Source of the DNA: Polaromonas sp. P2-4
GTDB taxonomy: Bacteria; Pseudomonadota; Gammaproteobacteria; Burkholderiales; Burkholderiaceae_C
Reading direction: 5' to 3'
Length of the DNA stretch: 64,000 nt
Assembly (NCBI GenBank): GCA_024703855.1
Contig: CP087965.1
Span: 4,518,001 to 4,582,000, forward strand
How positions within the stretch are numbered: the stretch's first letter is position 1; every line of letters begins with the position of its first letter. A program made the translations under genes and the position numbers. The notes below the pieces were generated by a model. It was given only the letters and a program-made list of their open reading frames with translations. It did not search any database and was not told the DNA's origin. This document shows, piece after piece, positions 29,220 through 38,751 of this stretch.

Positions 29220-30200
29220 ATGCTTTCCACCATTCAGGGCAACACCGATGTGTATTTGATCTCCGGCGATCCGGTGGAGCAGGTGCGGGCGCCGGAGGTG
29301 TTCAACCTGATTTTCAGGACGCTGGGTATCAACGCCGTGCTGGTGCCTGTGCATGTGGCGGTCCAGGACATCGAGACTTTCGTGCGTAGCGCTTTCCTGG
29401 CTAAAAACATCAAGGGCATGCTGCTGACCGTTCCGCACAAATCACGGGTGATGGGCTTGCTCTCGCACTGCAATGACACTGGCCGCGTGGCGGGTGCTGT
29501 CAACGGCATTCGTCGCAACCCGAAACCTGGCTGTGAGGGCGAACTGGAAGGCGCGCTGTTTGATGGCAAGGGCTTTGCCTTGTCGCTGGACTACTTTGGC
29601 GTGGCCTACGCTGGCAAGCGCTTGCTGATTCTGGGGGCCGGTGGCGCAGCTTCTGCCATTGCCGTCTCGCTGGCGATGGCGGGTAGCCGCGCACCTGCCG
29701 AGATTGCGCTCTACGACCCGGCAATCGGCAAGGCGCAGGCATTGGCAAGCCAGCTTGCTGCGGCTGCACGGAGCCCCACTACAAAGGTCGTGGCCGCAAC
29801 CAGCAGCGACCCGTCGGCTTATGACGTGGTGGTGAACGCATCACCGCTGGGGCTCAAGGCAGGCGACCCGCTGCCATGCGATGTGTCGCGTCTGGCACCG
29901 CACGCTGCCGTGATGGACATCCTGATGAAAAACCAGCCGACACCGCTGGTCCAGGCTGCTCGGGCACGCCATCTGGTGGCGCAGCCCGGCTTTGAAATGC
30001 TGATCCAGCAAGCGCCGGACTACCTCGAATTTTTTGGCTACACCGAGGCGGCCCAAGCCGTTCGCAACGATGCCACCTTTATCCGCGAGCACCTGTACCC
30101 GGCCGGGATGGCCGGCGAGATCAGGCGCCCTACCCAAACTGCCAAGCCTGCCAGCGTTCCAGTCCCAAGAGTCGGGGAAGCACGACTCGTATCACTTTGA
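29220..30200 (+). CDS. shikimate dehydrogenase-like oxidoreductase (catabolic AroE-like)
   Basis: Intact, 326 residues. SDH fold: N-terminal substrate domain with GMLLTVPHKSRVM (catalytic Lys) and AGAVNGIRR, the Asp of FDGKGFALSL, and Rossmann motif LILGAGGAASAIAVSLA. The usual SxS shikimate-carboxylate motif near residue 15-20 is replaced by VRAP (GDPVEQVRAPEVFN), so the substrate may differ from shikimate. First gene of the catabolic cluster; role inferred as NAD(P)-dependent oxidation of shikimate, quinate or a relative to the 3-dehydro form. Confidence 0.85.
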   Translation: MLSTIQGNTDVYLISGDPVEQVRAPEVFNLIFRTLGINAVLVPVHVAVQDIETFVRSAFLAKNIKGMLLTVPHKSRVMGLLSHCNDTGRVAGAVNGIRRNPKPGCEGELEGALFDGKGFALSLDYFGVAYAGKRLLILGAGGAASAIAVSLAMAGSRAPAEIALYDPAIGKAQALASQLAAAARSPTTKVVAATSSDPSAYDVVVNASPLGLKAGDPLPCDVSRLAPHAAVMDILMKNQPTPLVQAARARHLVAQPGFEMLIQQAPDYLEFFGYTEAAQAVRNDATFIREHLYPAGMAGEIRRPTQTAKPASVPVPRVGEARLVSL

Positions 30201-30227
30201 CTTTTTAAACCCTTAGAGGAGACAACC

Positions 30228-31389
30228 GTGAACAAACGATTTGCTATTAAATTAATAGCTGCTTGCGCAATAGCAGCAGGCTCTACGGCCGGATTTGCAC
30301 AAGATGTGATCAAGATCGCCAACATTGTCGAGCTGTCTGGCGGTGGTGCCAGCGCGGGCACCAACTTCAAGAACGGCGTGGAACTCGCCGTCAAGGAAGT
30401 CAACGCGACAGGCGGCATTTTGGGCAAAAAAATCCAGACCACCACGGCCGACACCCAGAGCAACCCCGGCGTTGCCAAGGGCCTGACGCAAAAGGCGATT
30501 GACAACGACGTGTTTGCCATCTTCGGCCCGGTGTTTTCCGGCTCCATCATGGTCAGCATGGCCGAGTCACGTCGTGCCGAGGTGCCTAATTTCACCGGTG
30601 GTGAAGCCGCCGCCATCACCGAGCAGGGCAACCCCTATGTGTTTCGCACCAGTTTCACCCAGGCCACGGCCATGCCCAAGGTCGCGCTACATCAGCGACC
30701 AGGCCAAGCTCAAAAGTATTGCCATCATTTATGTGAACAACGACTTCGGCAAAGGCGGTCTGGACGCGATCAAAAGGCGCTGGCCAACTCGACCACCAAG
30801 GTGTTGAGCGAAATTTCCACCGAGCCCGGCCAGGTTGACTTTTCAGCCTCCGTGCTGCGCGCCAAGCAGAGCAATGCTGATGGCGTGTTCGTCTATTCCA
30901 ACGAAGAGGAATCTGCCCGCCTGCTGCGCGAGTTGCGCAAGCAGGGCTGGAGCAAACCCATCATTGGCGAGACCACGCTGACCGGCCAGAAGGTCATTGA
31001 GCTGGCGGGTGAAGCGGCCAACGGTGCGATTGCCCACGTGGGCCTGACGGTGGACGCCCCCGTGCCTGCCATTCGCGCCTTCAAGGCCAAGTTCGAAAAA
31101 GAATACAAATATGTGTCGGACCACAACGGCATGAAAGGCTACTCCGGCATCTACATGCTCAAGGCCGCGATCGAAAAGGCCGGCAAGCTGGACCTGCAAA
31201 GCCGTGGCCGCGGCCATGAAGGGCTTGAAGGTCAACGTCGACAAATACCCCGGTGCGCTGATGTACACCGAGTTTGACAACAAGGGCGACCTGGACCGCA
31301 TGAGCTTTATGGTTGAGGTGAAAAACGGCAAGCAGGAAGTGGTCGACATGGTGCCCCCTGCTCGGTTCAGCAACGCGGGATGTGAGTAA
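30228..31389 (+). CDS. livK: ABC substrate-binding protein LivK-type, frameshifted
   Basis: About 387 residues, signal peptide MNKRFAIKLIAACAIAAGST... cut near GFAQ, then KIANIVELSGGGASAGTNFKNG, a Liv-type ligand opening. Breaks near 30690, 30775 and 31195; pieces IAIIYVNNDFGKGG, VLSEISTEPGQVDFSASVLRAK and YTEFDNKGDLDRMSFMVEV are well conserved. The codons of the signal peptide coincide with an R1-like repeat. Position after the AroE-like gene suggests it binds shikimate, quinate or an aromatic acid. Confidence 0.88.
30243..30296 (+). repeat. R1-like repeat, copy c, within the livK signal-peptide codons
   Basis: Begins GCTATTAAATTAATAGCTGC and continues TTGCGCA, matching the 5' half of R1 closely; the 3' half (GGCTCTACGGCCGGATTT) matches only loosely. 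May be a true repeat used as coding sequence or chance similarity in a hydrophobic leader. Confidence 0.4.
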
Positions 31390-31475
31390 AACCACGCCTA
31401 TGGCGACTGCAGATAAGCCAGCCGCCAAAAAGTAATCTGTAGTTCAGGCTGGCCCGAGCGGGTTGGCCACGGTTT

Positions 31476-31499
31476 GCGGGCTGGTTTTAATCAGCCCGC
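31476..31499 (+). terminator. intercistronic hairpin between livK and livH
   Basis: Perfect 8-bp stem GCGGGCTG / CAGCCCGC with an 8-base AT-rich loop, extended by GGTT/AACC, in the 160-nt gap after livK. No T-run follows. Such hairpins after binding-protein genes usually protect the upstream mRNA or attenuate the permease genes. Confidence 0.45.
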
Positions 31500-31548
31500 A
31501 ACCGCCAACACTGCTGCTTAAAACGGATCTCACCATTGGATATTTCCC

Positions 31549-32423
31549 ATGACAGACTTTCTCCAACTCTTCTTTAGTGGCCTGGCCACCGGCAGCATTT
31601 ATGCGCTGGCGGCCCTCGGTTTTACCCTGCTGTGGCAGGCGTCGGGCACCATCAACTTCGCCCAGGGCGAATTTGTCATGCTGCCCGCCTTCATGATGCT
31701 GGGCTTTATCTCGCTGGGCGCGCCCATGCTGGTGAGCTTTGTCTGCACCGTGCTGCTGGCCGTGCTGCTGCTGGGTTGGGTCTTCAAGCGTGGCGTGGTC
31801 GACCCCCTGTTCAAGTACGGCATGATGCCCATCGTCGTCGCGACCATCGGCCTGTCGATTGCCATGCGCAACGGCGTGCGCGCCGGCTACAGCGCCGAAG
31901 CCCACCCCTTCCCCAGCCTGTTTGCCGACAAGCTCTTCAACATTGCGGGCGTTACCGTAACGCTGCAGGACATCGGCACCTTTGCGCTGGCCATGGTCAT
32001 CGTGATGGCGACGCAGGCCTTTCTGGCCAAAACCGTCACCGGCCGCGCCATGCAGGCCGTCGCGCAAAACACCGAAAGCGCCAGCGTGCTCGGCATCAAT
32101 GTGCCGCGCATGATCTTCTACACCTTCGCCATCAACGCGGTGCTGGCGGTGGCAGCGGCCCTGCTGGTCACGCCGACCTACCTCGCCAAATTCGACATGG
32201 GCGAGGGCCTGGGCACCAAGGCCTTTTTGCCGCCATCATCGGCGGCTTCAACAACTCACGCGGCGCCTTGCTGGGCGGGCTGATAGTCGGCGTCTGCGAA
32301 AACCTGGCGTCGGCCTACATCTCGCCGGCCTACAAGGACGCCGTGGCACTGGTGATTTTCATGATCGTGATCCTGTTCAAGCCACAAGGCCTGCTGGGCA
32401 AAAAAGAGGAGCGCAAGGTATGA
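31549..32423 (+). CDS. livH: LivH-type ABC permease, frameshifted
   Basis: About 291 residues, 8 or so membrane helices. Starts MTDFLQLFFSGLATGSIYALAALGFTLLW, a typical LivH opening, with AQGEFVMLPAF next and AVAQNTESASVLGINVPRM as the ATPase-contact loop. Break near 32225 (GLGTKAF / AAIIGGFNNSRGALLGG). Ends KPQGLLGKKEERKV. Overlaps livM by 4 nt. Confidence 0.92.
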
Positions 32424-33426
32424 AGCTCTTGAACCACAAAATGGCGACCGTCTTCACGGTGCTGGGCGCCTTGCTGGTGCTGGTAGCGCCGCAGTACCTG
32501 AAGAACTACGGCATCTACCTGCTGACCTACTGGCTGATTTTCATCATCGCCACCATGGGCCTGAACCTGACCATCGGCTATGCGGGCCAGAAATCGCTGG
32601 GCCATGCAGCTTTCTTCGGCATCGGTGCCTACACCGTGGCCATCCTGATGAAGGCGGGCTTCAGCTTCTGGCTGGGTTTGCCGGCTGCCGCGTTGATCTG
32701 CTTTGCCGTCGGGCTGATCCTGGGTTTTCCGGCCCTGCGGGTGCAGGCCATTTACCTGGCGTTTGCCACCCTGGGTTTTAACACCGCCATCTGGCTGGTG
32801 ATGCGCAACGAGGAGTGGCTCACCGGCGGCACCTTTGGTATCAACAACATTGCGCGGCCGGTCATTTTTGGTTACTCGCTCGAAGCCAACCGGCCTTATT
32901 ACTACTTCGTGCTGGTGGTGACGCTCATCCTCGTGGGCTTGTTGTGGGGCCTGCTGCGCTCGCCCTGGGGCAAGGCCTTTAAGGCGCTGCGCGACAACCC
33001 GATTCGGGCTGAAAGCCTGGGGGTGGACATCCGCAACTACACGCTGCTCAGTTTTGCCATCGGTGCGGTGTATGCCGGCATCGTGGGGCGCTGTTTGCGT
33101 CGCTGGTGCAATTCATTGAACCCGCGCCTTTTGCGGTGGGGGCCTCCATCATGATGTATTTGATGGTGGTGGTCGGCGGTGCCGGTTATTTCCTCGGCCC
33201 CATCGTCGGTGCCGCCGTGGGTGTGGTGTTGCCGGAATGGCTGCGCGACGTGCCCGGTGTGGCCAACTGGTATCTGCCGATGTTTGGTGCCGCCGTGGTG
33301 GTGCTGATGGTCTGGCTGCCCGACGGATTACTCAGTATTCCGGACCGTATCCGGGCCAAGCGTGCGGCGCGTGAAGCGTCCGCCGTCCGCACGGCCACAG
33401 CCCAAAAGATCGGAGCCGCAACATGA
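32420..33426 (+). CDS. livM: LivM-type ABC permease, frameshifted
   Basis: About 335 residues. MGLNLTIGYAGQKSLGHAAFFGIGAYT is the LivM signature; ALRDNPIRAESLGVDIRNY is the EAA-like loop. The shift near 33087 is in a run of four G; a fifth G restores GIVGALFASLVQFIEP. Ends with a basic cytoplasmic tail (IRAKRAAREAS). Stop overlaps livG start by 4 nt. Confidence 0.92.
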
Positions 33427-34171
33427 CGCACGCTTTACTGAAAGTCACCGACCTCAAGAAGTCTTACGGCGCGATCCAGGCCGTCGGCGGGGTGTCATTT
33501 GAAGTCATGCCCGGGGAAATCTTTGGCGTGATCGGCCCCAACGGTTCCGGCAAAACCACCATGTTCAACAGCGTGTTGGGGCAGATCAGCCCGGATGCCG
33601 GTGCCATCGAGCTCAAGGGCAAAAACATCACCGGCCTGTCGCCGCTGGAGCTGAGCCGCCGGGGCGTCGGTCGCACCTTTCAGACCCTGCAGGTGTTCGG
33701 CAAGATGACGGTGCGCGACAACCTGATCGTGGCCGCGCAAGAGCATTCCGGCTCCATGTTGAGCCGCATGTTTGCACCCCGGGCGACTCGGGCCTGGGCG
33801 CGAAGGCCGATGCGCTGATCGACCAGTTCCGCATTCGCCACGTCGCCAACAGCCTGGCCGGCACGCTCAGCTACGGCCAGCAAAAGCTGGTCGACATTGC
33901 GATGGCCTTCATGGCCGAGCCTGACCTGGTGCTGCTCGACGAGCCGTGTGCGGGCGTCAACCCGAGCCTGGTGGGCGGCATCTCGACCTTGCTCAAAGAA
34001 CTGAACAAGTCGCGCAAGGGCTCGTTTGTAGTGATTGAACACAACATGGATTTTGTGATGGACCTGTGCCACCGCATCATGGTGATGGTGGAGGGGCGGG
34101 TGCTGGCCATTGGTACACCGGCCGAAATCCGCGGCAACAAAGAGGTGCTCGACGCGTATCTTGGCAACTAG
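33423..34171 (+). CDS. livG: LivG-type ABC ATPase, frameshifted
   Basis: About 249 residues. Walker A GPNGSGKTT, Q-loop area RTFQTLQVF, signature LSYGQQKLVDIAMAF, Walker B LVLLDEPCAGVNP, switch His in VIEHNMDFVMDLCHRI. The order is standard for LivG. The break is near 33778 (MFAP / GDSGLGAKADALIDQF) in a CCCC-GGG stretch. Together with LivF it powers the importer. Confidence 0.92.
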
Positions 34172-34233
34172 CCCCCTGTCTCGGCTCACTTCGTGTAGCC
34201 GGAATCCCCTCAGGGGGACAACCGCTGCGGCCC
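34172..34233 (-). repeat. dispersed repeat R2, copy b
   Basis: On the minus strand: GGGCCGC, then CCCCCTGAGGGG core, ACACGAAGTG and a closing GGGGG, the same order as copy a. It fills half of the gap between livG and livF, which otherwise would be a tight operon. Confidence 0.6.
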
Positions 34234-34297
34234 GGCGGAGCCGGTTCCGCGCCGTTGCTGATAAAGAAATTGGATTGCGATTTCACGGAGTGTAGAA

Positions 34298-35077
34298 ATG
34301 ACAAGCGACATTTGTATTGAATTCGACGATGTGGTGGCCGGTTACAAGGACTTCATGATCCTGAACAACCTGTCCTTCAAGGTCAGGCGCGGCTCCATCA
34401 CCTTGCTGCTGGGCCCCAATGGCGCGGGCAAATCGACGGTGCTGAAAACACTGTTCGGGCTGCTCAAGCCCAGGCGGGGTCGCATCCTGCTGGACGGCAC
34501 AGACATCTCCGGGGCCAGCCAGAAAGAGCTGCTGGCCAAGGGCATTGCCTTTGTGCCGCAGGGCCGCAACCTGTTTGGCCAGCTCACCGTCTGGCAGAAC
34601 CTGGAACTCGGCGGCATCACCCTGGGCACCAAGACCACGCATGAGCGCATTCCCGAGGTGCTGGAGTTTTTTCCGCGCGTAAAGGAGCGCCTGCACTCGC
34701 AGGCCTCGGCCTTGTCGGGCGGCGAGCAAAAGCAGCTGGAGGTCGGCCGCGCCTTGCTGCTGCGGCCCAAGGTGCTGCTGATCGACGAGCCCTCGATTGG
34801 CCTGTCGCCGATGGTGGTGCAGGACGTGTTCAAGCTGCTGCAAAAGCTGGCCTCCCAGGGCACCACGGTGCTGATGGTGGAGCAAAACGTCAAGAGCGCA
34901 CTCAAAATTTCTGATGATGCGATTGCGCTCGAGTCGGGGCAGCTGGTACTGCACAAGCCGGCCTCCGAACTGCTGGCCGATCCGAATATCGAGCGGCTCT
35001 TTCTGGGTGGCGGGCATGTGCCTGGTGCGGCTTCGGTTGTTCCGGCTTCCTTTTCGCCCGCCAGCCCGCCGCTCTGA
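34298..35077 (+). CDS. livF: LivF-type ABC ATPase
   Basis: Intact, 259 residues. Walker A GPNGAGKST, Q-loop VPQGRNLFGQLTV, signature LSGGEQKQLEVGRAL, Walker B VLLIDEPSIGLSP, switch His replaced by Gln in MVEQNVKSAL, which is usual for LivF. Longer C-terminal tail than average (~20 residues rich in Ala, Ser and Pro). Last subunit of the importer. Confidence 0.93.
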   Translation: MTSDICIEFDDVVAGYKDFMILNNLSFKVRRGSITLLLGPNGAGKSTVLKTLFGLLKPRRGRILLDGTDISGASQKELLAKGIAFVPQGRNLFGQLTVWQNLELGGITLGTKTTHERIPEVLEFFPRVKERLHSQASALSGGEQKQLEVGRALLLRPKVLLIDEPSIGLSPMVVQDVFKLLQKLASQGTTVLMVEQNVKSALKISDDAIALESGQLVLHKPASELLADPNIERLFLGGGHVPGAASVVPASFSPASPPL

Positions 35078-35120
35078 CTTTCACGCCCTGCATCATTTCT
35101 GCACTGAACCGGAGAACACC

Positions 35121-36037
35121 ATGAAAACCAAGATCCAGGCGGCAGCCGCTGACCGGGAGTCCATCACCGAGATTGCCAACCCGCTCGGGCTGGACGGTAT
35201 TGAATTCATCGAATACACCACCTCCAAGCCGCAGGCGCTGGGCCAGGTGCTGGAGATGATGGGCTTTCGTCCGGTGGCCCGGCACCGCTCACGTGAGGTG
35301 CTGCTGTACCGGCAAGGCGGTATCAATGTGATTGTCAATGCCCACACACCCGCCATGCCCGACGGTGCGGCGCCGGCTGACAAACCGGTGATTGCGGCGG
35401 TGGCACTGCGTGTGCGTGATGCCGCTGCCGCCTACCGCCGTGCGCTGGAGCGGGGTGCCTGGGCCGTGCCTTCGCGGGTTGAGGTCATGGAGCTGAACAT
35501 CCCGGCCATCCATGGTGTGGGCAAGAGCCGCATCTATTTTGTCGATCGCTACGACAAGTTCTCCATCTATGACGTGGACTTTGTGCCCATCCCCACCGTG
35601 GACCAGCACCCGCCCGCTGTGGCCGGCCTGCACTTTTTCGGCGTCGTGCAATACATCGGCAATGACCGCACCGAAGACTGGTCCGAGTTTTACCGCGAGC
35701 TGTTCGGCTTTACCGAGTTGCCCGCCGAGCAGCGCTTTGGCATTTTGCCCAAGGGGCGGATTCTTCGGAGTCCTTGCCCGGCCGCTTCACGTTTTTACAT
35801 CCAGTTGATTGAGCCCGAAGCCGGCGTGCTGGATGTGGAAGATGACGAAGGCCTGCAACGCGTTGGTCTGGGCACCGCCGACGTGCTGGCGACGGTGGCC
35901 GAGCTCAGCCAGCGGGGGTGGAGTTTGTCGAATCACGCGGTGTTCACACCGAAGACCGCGGAGCCTTGACCAAGACCTGGCTGGGCAGTGTGAGTTTTGA
36001 GCTGGTGCACAACGCAGTACCTAGCCAGCGCGGTTGA
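35121..36037 (+). CDS. 4-hydroxyphenylpyruvate dioxygenase-like VOC protein, frameshifted
   Basis: About 305 residues with two VOC (glyoxalase-fold) repeats: GLDGIEFIEYTTSKPQALGQVLEMMGF at the start and GLHFFGVVQYIGNDRTEDWSEFYRELFGF in the middle, with FYIQLIEPEAG in place of the usual metal-Glu strand. A possible pair of compensating indels around 35765-35800 and a break in a G-run near 35925 (GVEFVESRGVHTEDRGALTK follows). Stop at 36037. In Pseudomonas QuiC1 a similar HPPD-like domain is fused to dehydroshikimate dehydratase; here it is a separate upstream gene. Its activity is unknown. Confidence 0.8.
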
Positions 36038-36042
36038 ACATC

Positions 36043-36937
36043 ATGAACCACTACAGCGGAAACATCGACGACTTCGGGATGGACACCATCTCGCTGGCGG
36101 GGCCCCTCGAAGCCAAGCTCAAGGCCGTGCGCGAGGCCGGTTTTACACAGATCATGCTGGCCGCCAAAGACCTGGTGGGCCACCCCGATGGCTTGGAAGC
36201 GGCCGTGGCGGCGGTGCGTGCGGAGCGGTTTGCGCGTCACGGGCTTTCAGGTTCTGCGCGATTTCGAAGGGCTGTCCGGGCATCTGCACGAGTACAAGAT
36301 GGATATTGCCAAATCCATGCTCGAGATGTGCTACGCGCTGGATTGCCGCGTGTTGCTGATTTGCTCCTCAACTTCCGTGCATGCCACGGGTGAGACCCAG
36401 GCGCTGGTCAGGGACCTGCGCAAGCTGGCCATGCTGGCCATTCCCATGAACATCAAGATCGCCTATGAGGCCTTGTCGTGGGGCCGCGTCGTTAATGAAT
36501 TTCCGCAAGCGTGGGACATAATTTGCCAGGCGGACATGCCTAATCTCGGTTTGGGGTTTGACTCGTTTCACATGTTTGCGACCAAGACCTCGCTTGACGA
36601 GCTTGACATGCTGGACCCCGACAAGATATTTCTGGTGCAACTGGCCGACTTCATGTGGACCGAGATCAAGTCGGTCGAGGAGCGCATTGCCACCGCCCGG
36701 CATTTCCGCGTTTTCCCAGGCGAGGGGGTGCACAGCGAAGCGCTGGCTGCACTGGTGACCCGGCTTCATGGCCTGGGTTACCGCGGGGACTACAGCTTTG
36801 AAGTGTTCAACGACGACTACCAGCAAATGCCTTTGCCCACTGTGGCCCAACGCGCCTGGCGCTCGGCCCTGTGGCTGGGCGAGGATGTGCTGCGGCGTTC
36901 AGTGCCGCTGCCCAATCAGATCCGCCTGAAGCGTTGA
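36043..36937 (+). CDS. quiC: 3-dehydroshikimate dehydratase-like TIM-barrel protein, frameshifted
   Basis: About 298 residues, xylose-isomerase-like TIM barrel. The metal-site stretches expected for QuiC/AsbF are present: IAYEALSWGR (Glu), GLGFDSFHMFA (Asp, His), FLVQLADF (Gln), and YSFEVFNDDY (Glu). One extra G near 36219 shifts the frame (AAVRASGLRVTGFQVLRDF restored). Converts 3-dehydroshikimate to protocatechuate. Starts 5 nt after the HPPD-like stop. Confidence 0.82.
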
Positions 36938-36974
36938 AAACCGGTCGATTTACTTAACGGAACACATACATCGC

Positions 36975-38229
36975 ATGAGCAGCATTTTTGAAGGTTTTTT
37001 ATCCACTTCCGAAGTTCTGGAGGCGTTCAGTGAGCGCAACTTCCTGGAAGCCATGCTGCACTTTGAGGCATCACTGGCGCGCGCACAGGCCAGCGTTGGC
37101 CTGATCCCGGAGGCCGCCGCCCAGTCCATCATTGGCACCTGCAAGGTCAGAACTGTTCGATGTGGCCAAAATCGTGCGCGAAAGCGGTCGGGCCGGCAGC
37201 ATCGCCATCCCGCTCGTCAAAAGCCTGAAGGAAACCGTCGGCCTTTTCAACAAGGAGGCCGCCGGCTTTGTCCACTTCGGCTCTACCTCCCAGGATGTGA
37301 TCGATACCGCGTTGGCCTTGGTCACGCGCAACGCGCTCGACCTGATCGAAGCCGATGTCAACAAGGCGATAGCGGCGCTGCTGGCATTGGCCCAGCGCCA
37401 TGCCGCCGATCCTGTGCTGGCGCGCACGCTGATGCAGCCGGCGTCGGTCACCAGCTTTGGTTTGAAATGTGCGGGCTGGGCTGCACCGCTGGTACGCAGC
37501 CTGCAACGCCTGCAGTCAAGCGCCGGCAATGCCTTGAGCGTGCAACTGGGCGGCGCGGTGGGTACGCTGGCTCAAATGAAGAAAAATGGGAAGGACGTGG
37601 GGCCGCAAGTCATTGCACTCATGGCGACCGAGTTGAAGCTGAAAGCGCCGGCCTTTACGTGGCACACGCAGCGCGATGAATGGGTGGCGTTGGGGTGCGA
37701 GCTCGGGCTGCTGGTGGGCAGCCTGGGGAAAATTTCCAAAGATATTTCGCTGATGGGCCAGTACGAAGTCGGTGAATTGGCTGAACCTTCGGAAGCGGGG
37801 CGCGGCGGCTCCTCAGCCATGCCGCACAAACGCAACCCTGTCGCCTGCATGGTGGCACTGGCGGCCGCGCAGCGGGCACCGCAGCGCGTGGCCGCCTTGC
37901 TGGCCGCCATGCCGCAAGAGCATGAGCGCGCTCTGGGCAACTGGCAGGCTGAGCTGGCCGAATGGCCGGGGCTGCTGATGTCGGCGCATGGTTCTGCCCG
38001 TGCCATGGCCCAGGCGCTGCCCGGCCTGCAGGTCGACACGCAGCGCATGCGTGCCAACCTGGATGGCCTGCGCGCCGTGTTGCCGCAAGAAGCCGCCGAT
38101 GAATGGTTCAACCCCGCGCTGGCCCAGCATGCGGCGGAGCTGACCCACGCGCAGCTCACTATTCAGCGCCATGCCTTGGCTGCGTTGAACCAACAAGCCG
38201 AAACCAACAAAACGAAGGGAATGCCATGA
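36975..38229 (+). CDS. pcaB: 3-carboxy-cis,cis-muconate cycloisomerase, frameshifted
   Basis: About 418 residues of the fumarase/aspartase superfamily. Start SSIFEGFLSTSEVLEAFSE, conserved FVHFGSTSQDVIDTALAL, signature GGSSAMPHKRNPVACM (catalytic loop Ser), and ERALGNWQAELAEWPGLL. The first ~56 codons are in another frame; break near 37140. Converts carboxymuconate to carboxymuconolactone in the protocatechuate branch. Its stop overlaps the pcaC start (ATGA). Confidence 0.92.
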
Positions 38230-38629
38230 ACATGAGTGATTACGACAGGGGCATGGTCAATCGCCGCCGCGTGCTGGGCGATGCCTGGGTGGACAAGTCC
38301 ACGGCCAACCTCAATGCCTTCAACGTGGAATTCCAGGACCTCATCACGCGTTATGCGTGGAATGAAGTCTGGGGGCGCCCGGCTTTCGGCGACAAGACGC
38401 GGCGCCTGATGGTGCTGTCCACCATGATCGCGCTGAAGGCCTATGAAGAATTTGCCCTGCATGTGCGCGCCGGGCTTGATGGCCCGCCAGAGTCGCGGCT
38501 GACACCCGAGGACATCAAGGAGGTCATTTTGCAGGCGGCAATTTACTGCGGCGTGCCGGCGGCCAACCATGCGTTTTCGGTGGCGGGTGACATCTTGCGT
38601 GAAAAGGTTTGCTGGCGCCGAAAGCCTGA
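38226..38629 (+). CDS. pcaC: 4-carboxymuconolactone decarboxylase, frameshifted at the end
   Basis: About 134 residues. CMD fold: YDRGMVNRRRVLGDAWVDKS, FQDLITRYAWNEVWGRP, RRLMVLSTMIALKAYEEFALH, and IKEVILQAAIYCGVPAANHAFS, the expected active-site region. As written, the frame runs past the normal end; adding one G in AAGGTTTG gives EKGLLAPKA and a stop at 38627-38629, the usual PcaC length. Makes beta-ketoadipate enol-lactone from carboxymuconolactone. Confidence 0.9.
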
Positions 38630-38751
38630 GCCCGCACTCTCATTCGAATTTCATGCTCACACGCATTTTTTCAGGTATCTTTTTGCAGTACTGGCGCCTG
38701 GGTTCGTTTTCTCCTTCGGCCATCTGTTGTTAAACAATCTGGAGAAATGAA

